This document shows, in pieces, positions 48,237-60,400 of a DNA stretch of 64,000 nucleotides (position 1 is the first letter of the stretch; every line of letters starts with the position of its first letter). The notes below the pieces were generated by a model, which saw only the letters and a program-made list of their open reading frames with translations, ran no database searches and was not told the DNA's origin. Origin of the DNA: Myxococcales bacterium (lineage in GTDB: Bacteria > Myxococcota_A > Bradymonadia > UBA7976 > UBA1532). Location: assembly GCA_020633465.1 (NCBI GenBank), contig JACKDN010000018.1:62001-126000 (forward strand), written 5' to 3'. Made by a program: the position numbers and the translations under genes.

Positions 48237-49670
48237 ATGAAACGGTCGCCACCGGCTCACCGCGCCGTGCTCGTCGCCCTCCTGGCGTCGACGCAGGTGC
48301 TCTTCGGCGTCCCCCTCGTCGCCCCCGTCGGCGAGGCGGCGGCGCAGGCGCCGCGCCCCCGCGTGTGGCTCGGGCCGATGCAGGCGGACGACGTGCCCGG
48401 CGCGCGGCTGCTGTCGGAGAAGTTCGACGAGGCCGCGCGCAACCAGCTGCGCCGCAGCCAGAAGGTGCAGACGACCGATCAGGCGCAGTTCGGCGACGCG
48501 GGCGGCGAGGGCGATCCCCGGGTCGAGCAGGCCGAGCGCCTGCGCGTCGCGGGCAAGGAGGCCTTCGCCGCGGGGGAGTACCAGAAGGCGCTCGAGCAGC
48601 TGCGGGCCGCGCTCGATCTGTACGAAGAGGGCATCGCCTCGGTGAACAAGGTCGAGGTGCTGGCCGAGACGCTGGGCTACCTGGGCGCGACGACGCACGC
48701 GCTGGAGTTCGACGCCGACGCGAAGGACTACTTCCGGCGCGTGGTGGCCCTGCTGCCCGAGGCCGAGCCCCTCGACGAGTTCCCCGAGGCCGCCAAGGCG
48801 CTGTTCGAGAAGGAGAAGGCGAAGCTCCTCAAGAAGAAGCGCGGCACGCTGACGGTGACGACCGAGCCGCCCGGCGCCGAGGTGCGCATCGACGGCGTCG
48901 AGCGCGGGGCCTCGCCGGTGACGGTCAAGGATCTCGTGCGCGGCGATCACTACGTGCAGGCCAGCCACGGCGAGGCCGGCCTGGCGGGGACGCGCACGCG
49001 GGTGAAGGGCGGGCGCACGAAGAAGGTGAACCTGACGCTCAGCACCGAGGTCGGGCCGGAGCCGGCGCAGAAGGCCGACGAGGCGCTGGTGGCGCAGATC
49101 ACGCAGTTGGCCCGCGACATGGACATCTCGGCGCCCTTCCGCGAGAAGGCCGAGGCCATCGCGTCGCAGACCCAGGCCGACTGCGTGGTGGTCGCGTTCA
49201 TCTCGCCCAAGGGCAACGAGTTCACGCTCACCTCGTTCGTGTACGCGGTCGAGGCCAAGCAGACCGCCAAGCTGGACGACCTGGGCTTCCGGGCCAACCT
49301 GTCGAGCGTCTTCAGCCAGGCGACGCGCTTCGCGGGCGAGGTCGAGACGGCGTGCACCGAGTTCCCGGTGGCCAAGGTGGTCAGCGGCAAGCTGGTGGTG
49401 GCCGCGGCGACGCCGCCCCCGCGCGATCCGCCGCCGGTGAGGCGCGAGCCCGATCCGCTGGCGGTGCCGCCGCCCACCGAGCCCTATCGCCCGAGCTCCT
49501 TGGACGGGGAGGACCCGCCCGACGACGACGACGACGACGATCCCTGGTACGCGGCGTGGTGGGTCTGGACCATCGCCGGCGCCGCGGTGATCGGCGGCAC
49601 GGCCTACGGTGGCTATCTGCTGCTGCAGGACGAGCCCCAGGACGGCTACGACGCGACGGTGGTGTGGTGA
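48237..49670 (+). CDS. PEGA-domain membrane protein with signal peptide
   Basis: The ATG at 48237 is preceded by a GGAG site and begins a clear signal peptide (about 1-37, ending EAAAQ); the open frame from 48126 adds a Pro/Arg-rich segment without signal character. The 477-residue product has helical TPR-like sequence near residues 95-185. A PEGA domain (about 200-270, TEPPGAEVRIDGVERGASP) is followed by an alpha/beta region, an acidic Asp run, and one C-terminal membrane helix (about 440-462). PEGA domains are surface or periplasmic interaction modules. The gene overlaps the next by one base (TGATG). Confidence 0.8.
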   Translation: MKRSPPAHRAVLVALLASTQVLFGVPLVAPVGEAAAQAPRPRVWLGPMQADDVPGARLLSEKFDEAARNQLRRSQKVQTTDQAQFGDAGGEGDPRVEQAERLRVAGKEAFAAGEYQKALEQLRAALDLYEEGIASVNKVEVLAETLGYLGATTHALEFDADAKDYFRRVVALLPEAEPLDEFPEAAKALFEKEKAKLLKKKRGTLTVTTEPPGAEVRIDGVERGASPVTVKDLVRGDHYVQASHGEAGLAGTRTRVKGGRTKKVNLTLSTEVGPEPAQKADEALVAQITQLARDMDISAPFREKAEAIASQTQADCVVVAFISPKGNEFTLTSFVYAVEAKQTAKLDDLGFRANLSSVFSQATRFAGEVETACTEFPVAKVVSGKLVVAAATPPPRDPPPVRREPDPLAVPPPTEPYRPSSLDGEDPPDDDDDDDPWYAAWWVWTIAGAAVIGGTAYGGYLLLQDEPQDGYDATVVW

Positions 49671-51313
49671 TGCGGCGCTTCCTCTGCTGGACGATCCTCG
49701 GCCTCGCGCTCGGCGCGGCCGGCTGCGACGACGCCGACGACACGACGGTGCAGGTCGAGCTGTACACGCCCGACGGACAGGAGGATCTGCTGTCCGCGGC
49801 GGGCCCCGCCGATCTGATCGAGATCGTGGTCAAGGGCGAAGACGGCAAGCCGACGACGGCCCTCCTCGACGCCACCGACCCGAACCGCCGGGCCCGGGTG
49901 ACCGGGCTGCCCTTCGGGCGCAACTTCCGCATGTTCGTGCGCGGCTTCAACAACGGCGACGCGCAGGCGGTGGTCTACTTCTACGGCGCGAGCGCGCCCT
50001 TCGACGTCACCGAGGGCGGCGAGGCGCGCATCTCGGTCCAGGTGGGGCAGGTGGACTGCATCGGCCTCAACCGCGCGTCGCCCCGCTTCCGCAGCGCCGG
50101 CACCAAGGACGACCTCGACACGCTGCGGGTGGGCATGTCGGTCACCACGCTGCCGGACGGCCGCGTGCTGATCGCCGGCGGCGCGCAGGTGGACGCGCAG
50201 GGCAACGTGGTCCGCGTGCTGGACACGATGGAGATCTACGATCCGGCGCGGTCGGAGTTCCAGCTGTTGCCCTACAACATGGACGCCCGGGCCTACCACT
50301 CGGCGACGCTGCTGCCCAGCGGTCAGGTGCTGATGTTCGGCGGCTTCACGCGGGTGGATCCGGATCCCGTGCCGGTGAGCACGGCGCAGCTGATCGCGAT
50401 CGACGATCCGGTGACGCCGGTGCGCGAGGTGCCCCTCGGCATCGCGGTGGCCCCTCGGTACATGCACCAGGCGACGCTGCTGGACGATGGGCGCGACTCG
50501 GTGCTGTTCACCGGCGGGGTGGGCGCGGACGGCGCGCCGCTCGCGAGCGCGTTCCGCTTCTTCCCCGGGCAGGCGGGCGATCCCGCGCAAGGTACGTGGC
50601 TGGCGCAGGTGGACATGCACACGCCCCGGGCCTGGCACTCGGCGTCGCGCGTGCTGCGCAGCAACGAGAAGGCGGTCGTGGTGGGCGGCCTGGGGCCGGA
50701 CGGGGCGGCCACCGACGGCATCGAGGTGTTCACGATCAACCCGAACCCGGCGCAGCGCGGCTGCGTGGGGGACGCCCAGCCGAGCGCCGACGTGGGCTGC
50801 TTCATCAAGCCGCTGGGCGGACGCCTGGGCGAGGCGCGCTGGGCGCACACGGCGGTCGAGATCGACGGCGGGCGGCAGGTGGCCATCATGGGGGGCTACG
50901 GGGCCGCCGATCGCAGCAGCACGACCAACACGCTCGAGATCGTCAACGCGGACGATCTGTCGGTCATCAGCGAGGGGGCGGGGGAGCTGCTCAACGGGCG
51001 CGGTGAGCTCGCGTCGATCGGCCTCGCCGACGGCACCATCCTGGCGATCGGCGGTCGGCGCGCCGGGACGCCCCTGGCGGTGTCGTCGCGGCTGCGGCCC
51101 AACCGCGACCCCGCGAGCGGCAAGGTCACGAACTTCAGCGTGACGCCGTTCGAGTCGGGCTGCGGCCTGACCGAGCCCCGCTACGGCGTGGGCGTGGCCC
51201 AGCTGGACAACGGTACCGTGCTGATGCTGGGCGGCGTGACCGGCCGTCGCCCGGGCGAGCTGGTGGCCAGCCGCCGCGCCGAGCTGTTCTTCCCGCGCGT
51301 GAACGAGCTCTGA
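49670..51313 (+). CDS. Kelch-like beta-propeller lipoprotein
   Basis: The ATG at 49670 shares a base with the preceding stop. The 547-residue protein has a lipoprotein signal with lipobox GAAGC (Cys19). A beta-sandwich domain of about 140 residues follows. The rest holds several Kelch-type units recognisable by paired Gly and spaced Tyr/Trp residues (LPDGRVLIAGG, LPSGQVLMFGG, KAVVVGGLG, QVAIMGGYG, GTILAIGG, GTVLMLGG), so a six-bladed propeller is likely. It is anchored in a membrane and probably exposed. Its place between the PEGA protein and the giant adhesin suggests a common surface function. Confidence 0.82.
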   Translation: MRRFLCWTILGLALGAAGCDDADDTTVQVELYTPDGQEDLLSAAGPADLIEIVVKGEDGKPTTALLDATDPNRRARVTGLPFGRNFRMFVRGFNNGDAQAVVYFYGASAPFDVTEGGEARISVQVGQVDCIGLNRASPRFRSAGTKDDLDTLRVGMSVTTLPDGRVLIAGGAQVDAQGNVVRVLDTMEIYDPARSEFQLLPYNMDARAYHSATLLPSGQVLMFGGFTRVDPDPVPVSTAQLIAIDDPVTPVREVPLGIAVAPRYMHQATLLDDGRDSVLFTGGVGADGAPLASAFRFFPGQAGDPAQGTWLAQVDMHTPRAWHSASRVLRSNEKAVVVGGLGPDGAATDGIEVFTINPNPAQRGCVGDAQPSADVGCFIKPLGGRLGEARWAHTAVEIDGGRQVAIMGGYGAADRSSTTNTLEIVNADDLSVISEGAGELLNGRGELASIGLADGTILAIGGRRAGTPLAVSSRLRPNRDPASGKVTNFSVTPFESGCGLTEPRYGVGVAQLDNGTVLMLGGVTGRRPGELVASRRAELFFPRVNEL

Positions 51314-51321
51314 TCGGGCTC

Positions 51322-51338
51322 TCCCGGCGCCGCCGGGA
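51322..51338. terminator. hairpin after the Kelch-like gene
   Basis: TCCCGGCG and CGCCGGGA are perfect 8-bp arms around one central base, nine bases after the stop codon. A second smaller GC stem and TTTGTT follow at about 51344-51358. This may end the upstream transcript before the adhesin promoter. Confidence 0.4.
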
Positions 51339-51355
51339 CTTACCCGGCGGGTTTG

Positions 51356-51385
51356 TTGCCCGCCTCCGCCGGCCCGTCCTACACT
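51356..51385 (+). promoter_or_regulatory. putative sigma-70-type promoter of the giant adhesin gene
   Basis: TTGCCC (51356-51361), 18 bases, then TACACT (51380-51385), about 31 bases before the GTG start at 51417. The same TTGCCC -35 occurs in the promoter at 275. Confidence 0.45.
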
Positions 51386-51416
51386 CCGCCGGCACGAACA
51401 CGGCCCCGGCGACCCC

Positions 51417-54400
51417 GTGACACCTTCTCCGAGGACTCTGGCGCGCGGCCTGGCCGCGGCGCTGCTGCTCGCGCCCTGCCTGGGCCAAGCGCTGGTCGAC
51501 GGCGAGCCCCACCGCCTGTACGCCGAGCACCGCGTCTTCGGCGGCGCGGTCGTGACCGGCAACACGCTGATGACGGCGTCGATCGCCAACCCGGCGGTCA
51601 ACAGCGGCCTCCTGCCGCGGTCGTCGGGCGACGTGAACGCGCTGCCCTTCGACGCCCGCGTGGTCGGCGCCTACCTGTTCTGGAGCGGCAGCCTCGACGG
51701 GCGCGTCGACCGCAACGCGACGCTGACCGTCGCCGACGGGACGTCCTTCGACGTGGCCGCCGATCGCTGCGTGACGGTGCCCTCGCTGGGCGGCTTCTTC
51801 TACTGCCGCGCCGACGTCACCGATCGCGTGGCGCCGCGCCCGGGGCCGCAGGCCTACAACGGCCGTTACACCGTCGGCGACGTGCAGGCGCAGCCCGGCT
51901 TCCTCGACGCGAACGGCGACTGCATCGACGAGCGCGAGTGCCAGGCCAAGTACGCCGGCTGGTCGCTGGTGCTGGTGTACAGCGCGCCCTCGGCGCCGAC
52001 GCTGCGCGACATCTTCGTGCACGACGGCTTCCGCCAGCTCGACGAGACGCCCGAGAGCCCCGGCATCGACCAGTTCCGCATCGAGGGCTTCGACTTCCCG
52101 CGCGACGGGCAGGCCCAGCTGACCTTCTTCGCGCTCGAGGGCGACAGCTTCCTCGGGGTGCCGCCGCAGGACACCGACCCCGTGTTCCCCTGCGCCACCT
52201 GCTTCGACTTCATGGACTTCAACGGGCGGCGCCTGACCAACGCGCTGAACCCGCCCAACAACCTGTTCAACAGCAGCTCGCCGGGCGGCTTCACGCTGGG
52301 CCTCGACATCGACACCTTCGACGTCTCGAACTTCCTGCGGGTGGGCGACACCTCGGCGCCGATCCGCGTGGGATCGGGCGACGGCATCGTGAACCCCGGG
52401 GGCGGAGATCCGGCGGGGGCGGGGGAGTCGTTCTTCCTCGGCTACGTGCTGCTGAGCGTCGACCGCAACGCGCCGAACTTCCAGAAGGACGGCACGACGC
52501 TGGCGGTCATCCCCGACGAGGCGGCGCCGCGCGAGCGGGTGGTCATCCGCCTGCAGCTCGACAACGAGGGCACGCTGGACTCGCTGGCGACGCGCGTGCA
52601 GCTGAGCCTCCCGCCGGGCCTGACCTACCTGCCGGGCAGCCTGCGCGTGGACGGCGCCGATCCCATCCCCGGCGACGAGGCGCAGAACCCGCTCGAGCCG
52701 CCCGGGCTGCCGCTGGGCAACATCCCGTTCCAGGGCGACACCACGCGCGAGATCACCTTCCGCGCGGCCATCGATCCGGGCGTGCCCGCGGGCACGCGCC
52801 TCGTGATGCAGGGCGCGATCACGGCGTCCAACCTGCCCGACGAGGCGCTGACCGAGGAGGCCGTGCTGGTGATCCTCGGCGGGCTCGACCTGGGCCAGCC
52901 CACCAAGCGGGTGATCGAGACCAGCGGGGACGGTCGCTTCACGCCGGGCGAGGTGATCCGGTACGACATCACCATCCCCAACCCCAACCTGCGCGACGTG
53001 CTCGGCGTCGACCTCGTCGACGACCTGCCGCCCTACCTCGACCTGCTGCAGGTGATCACCTTCTCGGGTGAAGACCGCAGTGATCCTTCGCAGAATCGGG
53101 TGGAGATCGGCGACATCGTCGTGCCCGCGTCGCCGGGCGGCGGCACCACCGTCACGATCATCGCGCGCATCCACGACGTCGAGCAGCTGCTCGAGGACGG
53201 CGTGCCCGCCGGGGGCCTCAACGGCTTCGCGGTGGCCAACCAGGCGATCGTCTCGGCGGCGGGCACCGACTACCCGACCGACGATCCCGGCACCGCCGCG
53301 CCCAACGATCCGACGCGCTTCTCGCTGTCGGCGGCGATCGACATCGGCGGCGCGCAGACCCGCAAGACCGGGGCCGACGTCAACGGCGGGCGCCTCGAGC
53401 CCGGCGACCGCGTGCGGTACACGATCCAGGTGCAGAACACCGGCACGGCCCCGGCCGAGGTGTTCGTCAACGATCCGCTGCCGGCGCGCACCAGCGACTG
53501 CCAGCTCGAGAGCGATCACCCCGACATCGTGTGCGCGGGGGGCCGCCTGCAGGGGCTCATCGACGTCGGCCCGGGCGAGGGCGAGCGCATCGTCTTCTCG
53601 GTGCAGGTGGCGGCCGACGCCCCCAACGGCGCCACCGTGCAGAACGTGGCGATGGTGCGGGCCGACGCGCAGCAGATCGAGCTGCGGTCCGAGGCGCTGC
53701 AGGTGTTCGCGGCGCCCGACCTCAGCGCGTCGACCAAGCAGGTGGACGCGCCCGGCGGCGTCGCGGTGCCGGGCCAGCGGCTGACCTGGCAGATCGAGGT
53801 GACGAACCGGGGCAACCGGCCGGCGACGGCGGTGGTCATCGAGGATCCGCTCGCCTTCGACTTCGCCGAGGTGGTGCCCCTCGACGGCGGCGCCTACGAC
53901 GCCGCGGCCCGCACGATCACCTGGGACGTCGGCGACCTGGCGCCCGGCGCGACGTTCCTCGCGCGCTTCGAGGGGCTCCTGCCCGCCCAGCTCGAGGACG
54001 GCACGGTGGTGGCCAACCAGGCCGCCGTCGTCTCGGTCGAGACGGGGCGGGTGCCCACCGACGATCCGCGCACGCCGCAGGTCGACGACGCCACGCGGGT
54101 GACGGTGCGCTCGCAGCCTCTGCTGGTGCTCACCAAGGCGCTGGACACGGCCACCGCCTCGCCCGGCGACACGGTCACCTACACCTTCCGGGTGCGCAAC
54201 ACGGGCACCGACGCCGCGCCCGCGTCGCGGCTGGTCGACGTGGTGCCGGACGGCTTCTTCGCGGCCTTCGAGCCCTCGGCCGGGTCGGTCGTCAACCGGC
54301 GGCTGGACGCGCCCATCCCCCCGCTGGACGTGGGCGCCGAGGCGACGGTGACGCTGCGGGCGACGCTGCGCGACGTGCTGCCCGACGGCGCCGTCGTCAG

Positions 54401-57400
54401 CAACCAGGCCGCGGCGGTGCTGGAGGTCGGCGGCGACCCCGCCAGCGACGACCCCGGCACCCCCGCCATCGACGACCCCACCCGGCTGACCATCGAGTCG
54501 ACGCCCGCGCTCGCGCTGGACAAGAGCGTGCGCGACCTGAACGGCGGCGACGTCCAGCCCGGCGACCGCCTGCGCTACACGCTGACGGTGCGCGCCACCG
54601 GCGACGCGCCGGTGTTCGACGCGCGCGTCACCGATCCGGTGCCCGACGGCCTCGAGGACGTCGCGGTCGAGGGCAAGGGCGCGCTCGGCGGCGGGGTCAT
54701 CGAGTGGGTGTTGCCCGCGGCGGTCGTGCCGGGCACGCCGGTGACGCTGGCCTTCGAAGCGACGGTCGGGGCCGACGTGGCGTCGGGCACGGTCATCCCC
54801 AACCAGGCGATGGTCGCCGCGCGCGACGTGGTGGCCGTGCCCAGCGACGATCCGACCACCCCGGTCGCGGCCGATCCGACGGTCGTGACGGTCATCAGCC
54901 GCCCCGACCTGGGGCGCCCGGCCAAGACGGTCGAGCCGCGCGAGGTGCGCCCGGGCGAGCAGGTGACCTTCCGCCTCGAGGTGCGCAACCAGGGCACCGC
55001 GCCCTCGGGCCCGGTCACCGTGGTCGATCCGCTGCCCGCCGGCCTGCTCGACTGGCAGGCCGAGCCGCCGGCGATGCTGAGCGACGTCGAGGCGCGCTGG
55101 GCCGTGCCCCCGCTGGCGCCCGGCGAGGGCGTGACGCTCACCCTGCGCGCCACCGTGCCCACGCCGCTCGCCGACGGCACGACGTTCTCGAACCAGGCGA
55201 CGGCGCAGATCGAGGGCCTCGAGGCCGTGCCCACGGACGATCCGACGCTGCCCGGCGACGCCGATCCCACGGTGGTGACCGTGCGCTCGAGCCCCGCGCT
55301 GACGCTGTTCAAGACCGTGCAGGATCTCGACGGCCCGCCCACGCGCCCCGGCGACACGCTGCGCTACACGGTCGTCGTGCTGAACGACGGCGACGACGTC
55401 GCGCGTCAGGTGGTGCTGCGCGATCCCATCGTCGACGACCTGACCGTCACCGATTCCGGCGACGCGGCCCAGATGGGCGACGACCTCGTCTGGCAGCTCG
55501 GCGACCTGGCGCCGGGCGCGCCCGTCGAGCGCTCGTTCGAGGCGCAGGTCGCGCGCGGCCTGCCCAACGGCACGTTGGTGGGCAACCAGGCCCTCGGCCT
55601 GGCCGCCAACGCGCCCGACGAGGTGCCCAGCGACGATCCGGCCACCGCCGACCCCCGCGACGCCACGCGCGTGCGCGTGGTCAGCGCCGCAGATCTGTCC
55701 GAGGCGACCAAGCGGGTCGAGCCCCTCGACGAGGGCGGCTTCCGGCCGGGCAACCGCGTGCGCTACAGCATCCGCGTGCGCAACATCGGCGACGACGTCG
55801 CGCGCGACGTGGTGCTGACCGACGCGCTGCCCGCGGCGCTCGTCGACCCGGTGCCGTCGGACGGCGGCGTCGTGGCCGACGGCGTCGTCACCTGGCGGGT
55901 CGACGCGCTGCGGCCCTCCGAGGTGCTGACCCGCACGGTCGAGGCCACGCTGCGCGTGGGTCTTGCCGACGGCGACATCGTGCGCAACCAGGCGCAGGTC
56001 ATCGCGCGCGACATCGCCGAGCCCTTCCTGACCGATGACCCGTCCACGCCGGCGTTCGACGCGACGGCGTTCGTGGTGGTGGCCGAGGCGCGGCTGGCGC
56101 TGACGAAGGCGGCCGAGGGCCTCGAGCCGCCGCGGCCCGGCGGCGAGCTGACCTGGATCCTCACCGTCACCAACGAGGGCGACGGGGCCAGCGCGCCGAC
56201 CGAGGTGGTCGATCCGCTGCCCGACGGCGTCGAGGCGCCCGAGGCCGAGGCGCCGGCGATCATCGAGGGCCGCACGGTGCGCTGGCCGGTGCCGGCGGTC
56301 GTCCCCGGCGGGCCGCCGGCCACGCTGCGGGTGCGGGTGCGCGTGCCCGAGGGCACGCCCGACGGCACGCGCATCTCGAACCAGGCGCGGCTGGGCGACC
56401 AGCTCTCCGACGATCCGTCGACCCCACTGCCCGCCGATCCCACGGTGGTCGTCGTCGAGGATCGGCCCGACCTGCGCGGCTCGGTCAAGGGCGTCGCGGG
56501 CGACTTCGAGCCGGGCGGCGCGGTGCTCTACACCTTCGAGGTGGTGAACCGGGGCAGCCGCGCGGCCGACGCCGTGCAGGTGATCGACGCCTTCCCGGCG
56601 GCCCTGACCGAGATCGTCGTGCGCGGCGCCGACGGCGTGCTCGACGGCCGCACGCTCACCGTGCAGCTCGGCAGCCTCGAGCCGGGCGAGCGCCGGCGCT
56701 TCGAGGTGGCCGCCCGCGTCGTCGACGACGTCGAGGACGGCCAGGTGGTGGCCAACCAGGCGCAGGTGGTCGCCGCGGGGCTCGAGCCGGCGCTCACCGA
56801 CGACCCCACCACCGCCGAGGTCGCCGACGCGACGACCTTCGTCGTCTCGTCCCGCGCCGTGTTGCTGCTGACCAAGACGGTGCGCGACGACGACGGCGGC
56901 AGCTTCGAGCCGGGCGATCCGGTCAGCTACGTCCTGCGCATCGAGAACACCGGCAACCGCCCCGCGCGCGGCGTCGAGGTGATCGATCCGATCGACGACG
57001 CGCTGACCAACCTGGTGGTCGACGGCGGCGAGCTGCAGGACCGCACCGCGAGCTGGCGCGTCGACGCGCTGCCCGCCGGCGACGCGATCGAGCTGCAGGT
57101 GCGCGGCCGGCTGCGCATGGACGTGGCCGACGGCCGCGAGGTGACCAACCAGTTCGGCGCGCGTGTCGGCGCGGCGGGGCCCTTCCAGCTCTCGGACGAG
57201 GTGCGCTTCGTCGTGGGCGCGGGCGGGCTGGTGACGACCAAGACGGTGCGCGCCCTCGGCGCCGCCGGCTTCGTGCCCGGCGGCGACGTCGAGTACGCGC
57301 TGACCGTGATGAACGAGGGCGTCACCGATCTCGACAGCGTCTTCGTCGTCGACCCGGTCGACCTGCGCGCCTTCGCGCGCGTCGAGGCGCTCGACGGGGG

Positions 57401-60400
57401 CGTGTTCGATCCGGGCCGGGCGGTCGTCGAGTGGGCGCCGGCGGCGGTGCCCGCCCTGCGCATCGTGCCGGCGGGCCGCAGCGTGCGCCTGCGGTTCCGC
57501 GCGACGCTGGCGCCGAACCTGCGCGCCGGCGAGGTGGTGCGCAACCAGGCGCAGGTGTCGGTGCGCGACCAGGCGCCGGTGCCGTCGGACGACCCCGAGA
57601 CGGACGCGCCGCTCGACCCGACCAGCTTCGTCGTGGGCGGGGGCGCGGGCTACACGCTCATCAAGCGGGTGGCGCCGGGCGACGGCGGCTTCGCGCCGGG
57701 CAGCGAGATCACCTACACGCTGGTGGCCGAGAACATCGGCTCGTCGGACGGCGAGGGCGTGGCGCTGGTCGACCGGCTGCCGCCCGAGCTGATCTACGTG
57801 CCCGGGTCGACGACGCTGAACGGCGCGCGCGTGCCCGACGTGGGGCGGCAGAGCCCGCTCGAGCTGGGCCTGGCGCTGCGCACCCCCGGCGGCGAGCCCG
57901 CGGTGCTGCCCCCGGGCCGCCCGGTCGAGGTGCAGGTGCGGGCGACGATCGCCGAGGGCGCCGCGCGCGGGCAGGTCATCGCCAACCAGGGCACGCTGTC
58001 CGATCTCACCGGCGTGCGGGTGCCCTCGGATGATCCGACGACGCCGGTGGCCGCCGATCCGACGACCTTCGTGGTCGACGGCGCCGCCGATCTGGGCTCG
58101 TTCGTGAAGAGCTGGCGGGTGATCGGCCGGGCCAACGCGGCCGAGGCGCGCATCGGCGAGACCGTGGAGTGGGCGCTGCAGGTGACCAACCGCGGCATCG
58201 CGCCCGGTGAGGCCGTGCGGGTGAGCGATCCGCTGCCCGCCGGCGTGCGGTACGTGGACGGCAGCCTGCAGCTCGACGGGCGCGGCCTGAGCGACGCCCC
58301 GGACGGCGACCGCGGCCAGGTCGTCAACGGCCAGGTGACGGTCGACGTGGGCGTCGTCGGGCCGGGCACGGTGTCCGAGGTTCGCTTCCGGACGGTGGTC
58401 CTGCGCGGCCCCGAGGTGCGCAACCAGGGCACGCTGACGGCCCAGGGCGTGCGCGCCCGGCTGTCGGACGACGACGGCGTCGAGGCCAACGGCCTGAACC
58501 CGACCGTGGTGCCGGTGGGCGACGAGCCCCTGCGCCGGCTGACGCTGGCCAAGCGCGTGATCGACGCCGACGGCGCGCCGACGTTGGCGGGTGAGTCGCT
58601 GACCTGGGTGCTGACGGTGGGCAACGCGGGCAACACCGAGGCCACCGACGTCGAGGTCAGCGATCCGCTGCCCACCGGGCTGGTGTACGTCGGGCCCGGC
58701 GACGTGCCGCGCGGGGTACAGGTGGACTACGAGCCGCCGCCCGCCGGCGACTTCCAGAACGGGCGGGTGCGGATCACCGGCCTGACGATCCCCGCCGGCG
58801 AGGACGTGACCGTCAGCTTCGTCGCGCGCGTGGATCCCCGGCTGGACGCCGACCGCCGCATCTGCAACGGGGCCCAGGCCCTGGCGCCGGACACCCCGCC
58901 GGTCGACGCGCCGGTCGCCTGCGTCGACGCCGAGGTGCGGTTCTCGCGCCTGCGCGGCACGACCTTCGAGGATCGCGACGAAGACGGCGTGTTCAACGTG
59001 GGGCCGGACCTGGCCTTCGTCGGCATGCGGGTCGCGGCCTACGAGGCGACCGATCCCGACGGCCCGGCGGTGCTCGAGGCCACGACCGACGACGCCGGCC
59101 GCTTCCTGCTCGATCGCCTGCGCCCGGGCCGCTACCGCCTGCGCGTGTTCAGCAGCGCCGACGTGCTGCTGAAGACCTTCGACGACGTCGAGCTGGCCCC
59201 GGACGTCGACCTGCAGCGCGACCTGCTGATCGACCCGTCCGGCCGCGTGTACGACAGCGTCGAGGGCGACCTGATCGACGGCGCCGAGGTGTTCATCTAC
59301 CGCGACGTCGACCTCGACGACTTCGACCCGCTCGACGACGAGTCCCAGGCCGGCAAGGTGCTGGTGCCGCCCGAGGACCTCGAGGCCGCCAGCCAGCAGG
59401 GCCAGCGCACGGCCCACGGCGGCCTGTACCAGTTCGCGGTGCGGCGCCCGGGCCGCTACTTCATCGAGGTGGTGCCCCCCGGGCCCAGCTACGTCGCGCC
59501 CTCGGTGCTGGTGCCGCCGACGCCCGGCCCGGCCTTCACCGAGGATCAGGCGCGCCGGGTCGTGCCCGAGGATCTGCCCTCGGTCGAGCCCGACGCCGAC
59601 CGCACCTACTTCCTCGCCTTCGACCTGCGCGGCCCCGACGACGCGTTCTTCAACAACCACGTGCCGATCGATCCGCTGTCGTCGCTGATCGACCTGCAGA
59701 AGCGCGCGGCGCGCTCGACCGCCACCGTGGGCGCCATCGTCACCTACGAGGTCGACGTGGTGAACCGCAGCCCGCTCGACCTGGTGTTCGACCCGGCCAC
59801 CGGCACCGGCGGCGTGATCATCGAGGACGTGCTGCCCAAGGGCTTCAAGTACATCGCCGGCTCGGCGGTGCGCGTGCGGGTGGGCGAGGGGCGCGAGGTG
59901 CCGCTGGGCGCCGACGATCCCACCGGCGTCCGCATCCTGCGCTTCGGCAGCGTGCGCGAAGAGGCCGGCCGGCGCGTGCTGCGGCCGATGGATCTGGCCG
60001 CAGGCGAGGCGATTCGGCTGCGATATCAAGCCGTTGTCGGCGCGAACGTGAAGCCGAAGCGCACCTACACCAACCGCGCGACGCTGCTGGCCGACGGCAA
60101 CGTGCCCATCAGCCGGCCGGCCACCGCCGACGTGCTGGTGGTGGCCGATCCCGACTTCGACCAGGGCCTCGTGCTGGGCAAGGTGTTCTGCGACGCCGAC
60201 GGCGACGGCCGGCAGGGCGAGGGCGAGGCGGGCACGCCGGGCGTCCGCATCTTCATGGACACCGGCTACTTCGCAGTCACCGACAGCGCCGGCCAGTACC
60301 ACTTCAAGGACATCGATCCCGGCACCCACGCCATCAAGCTGGACGCCGACACGCTGCTGCCCGGCGCCGAGGTGACCACGGATGAGCTGCGCATCGTGTC

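Noticed and set aside
53391..58965. Possible tandem DNA repeat or CRISPR-like array
   Set aside because: The periodicity is a protein repeat (DUF11) with diverged DNA; there are no short exact direct repeats with unique spacers.
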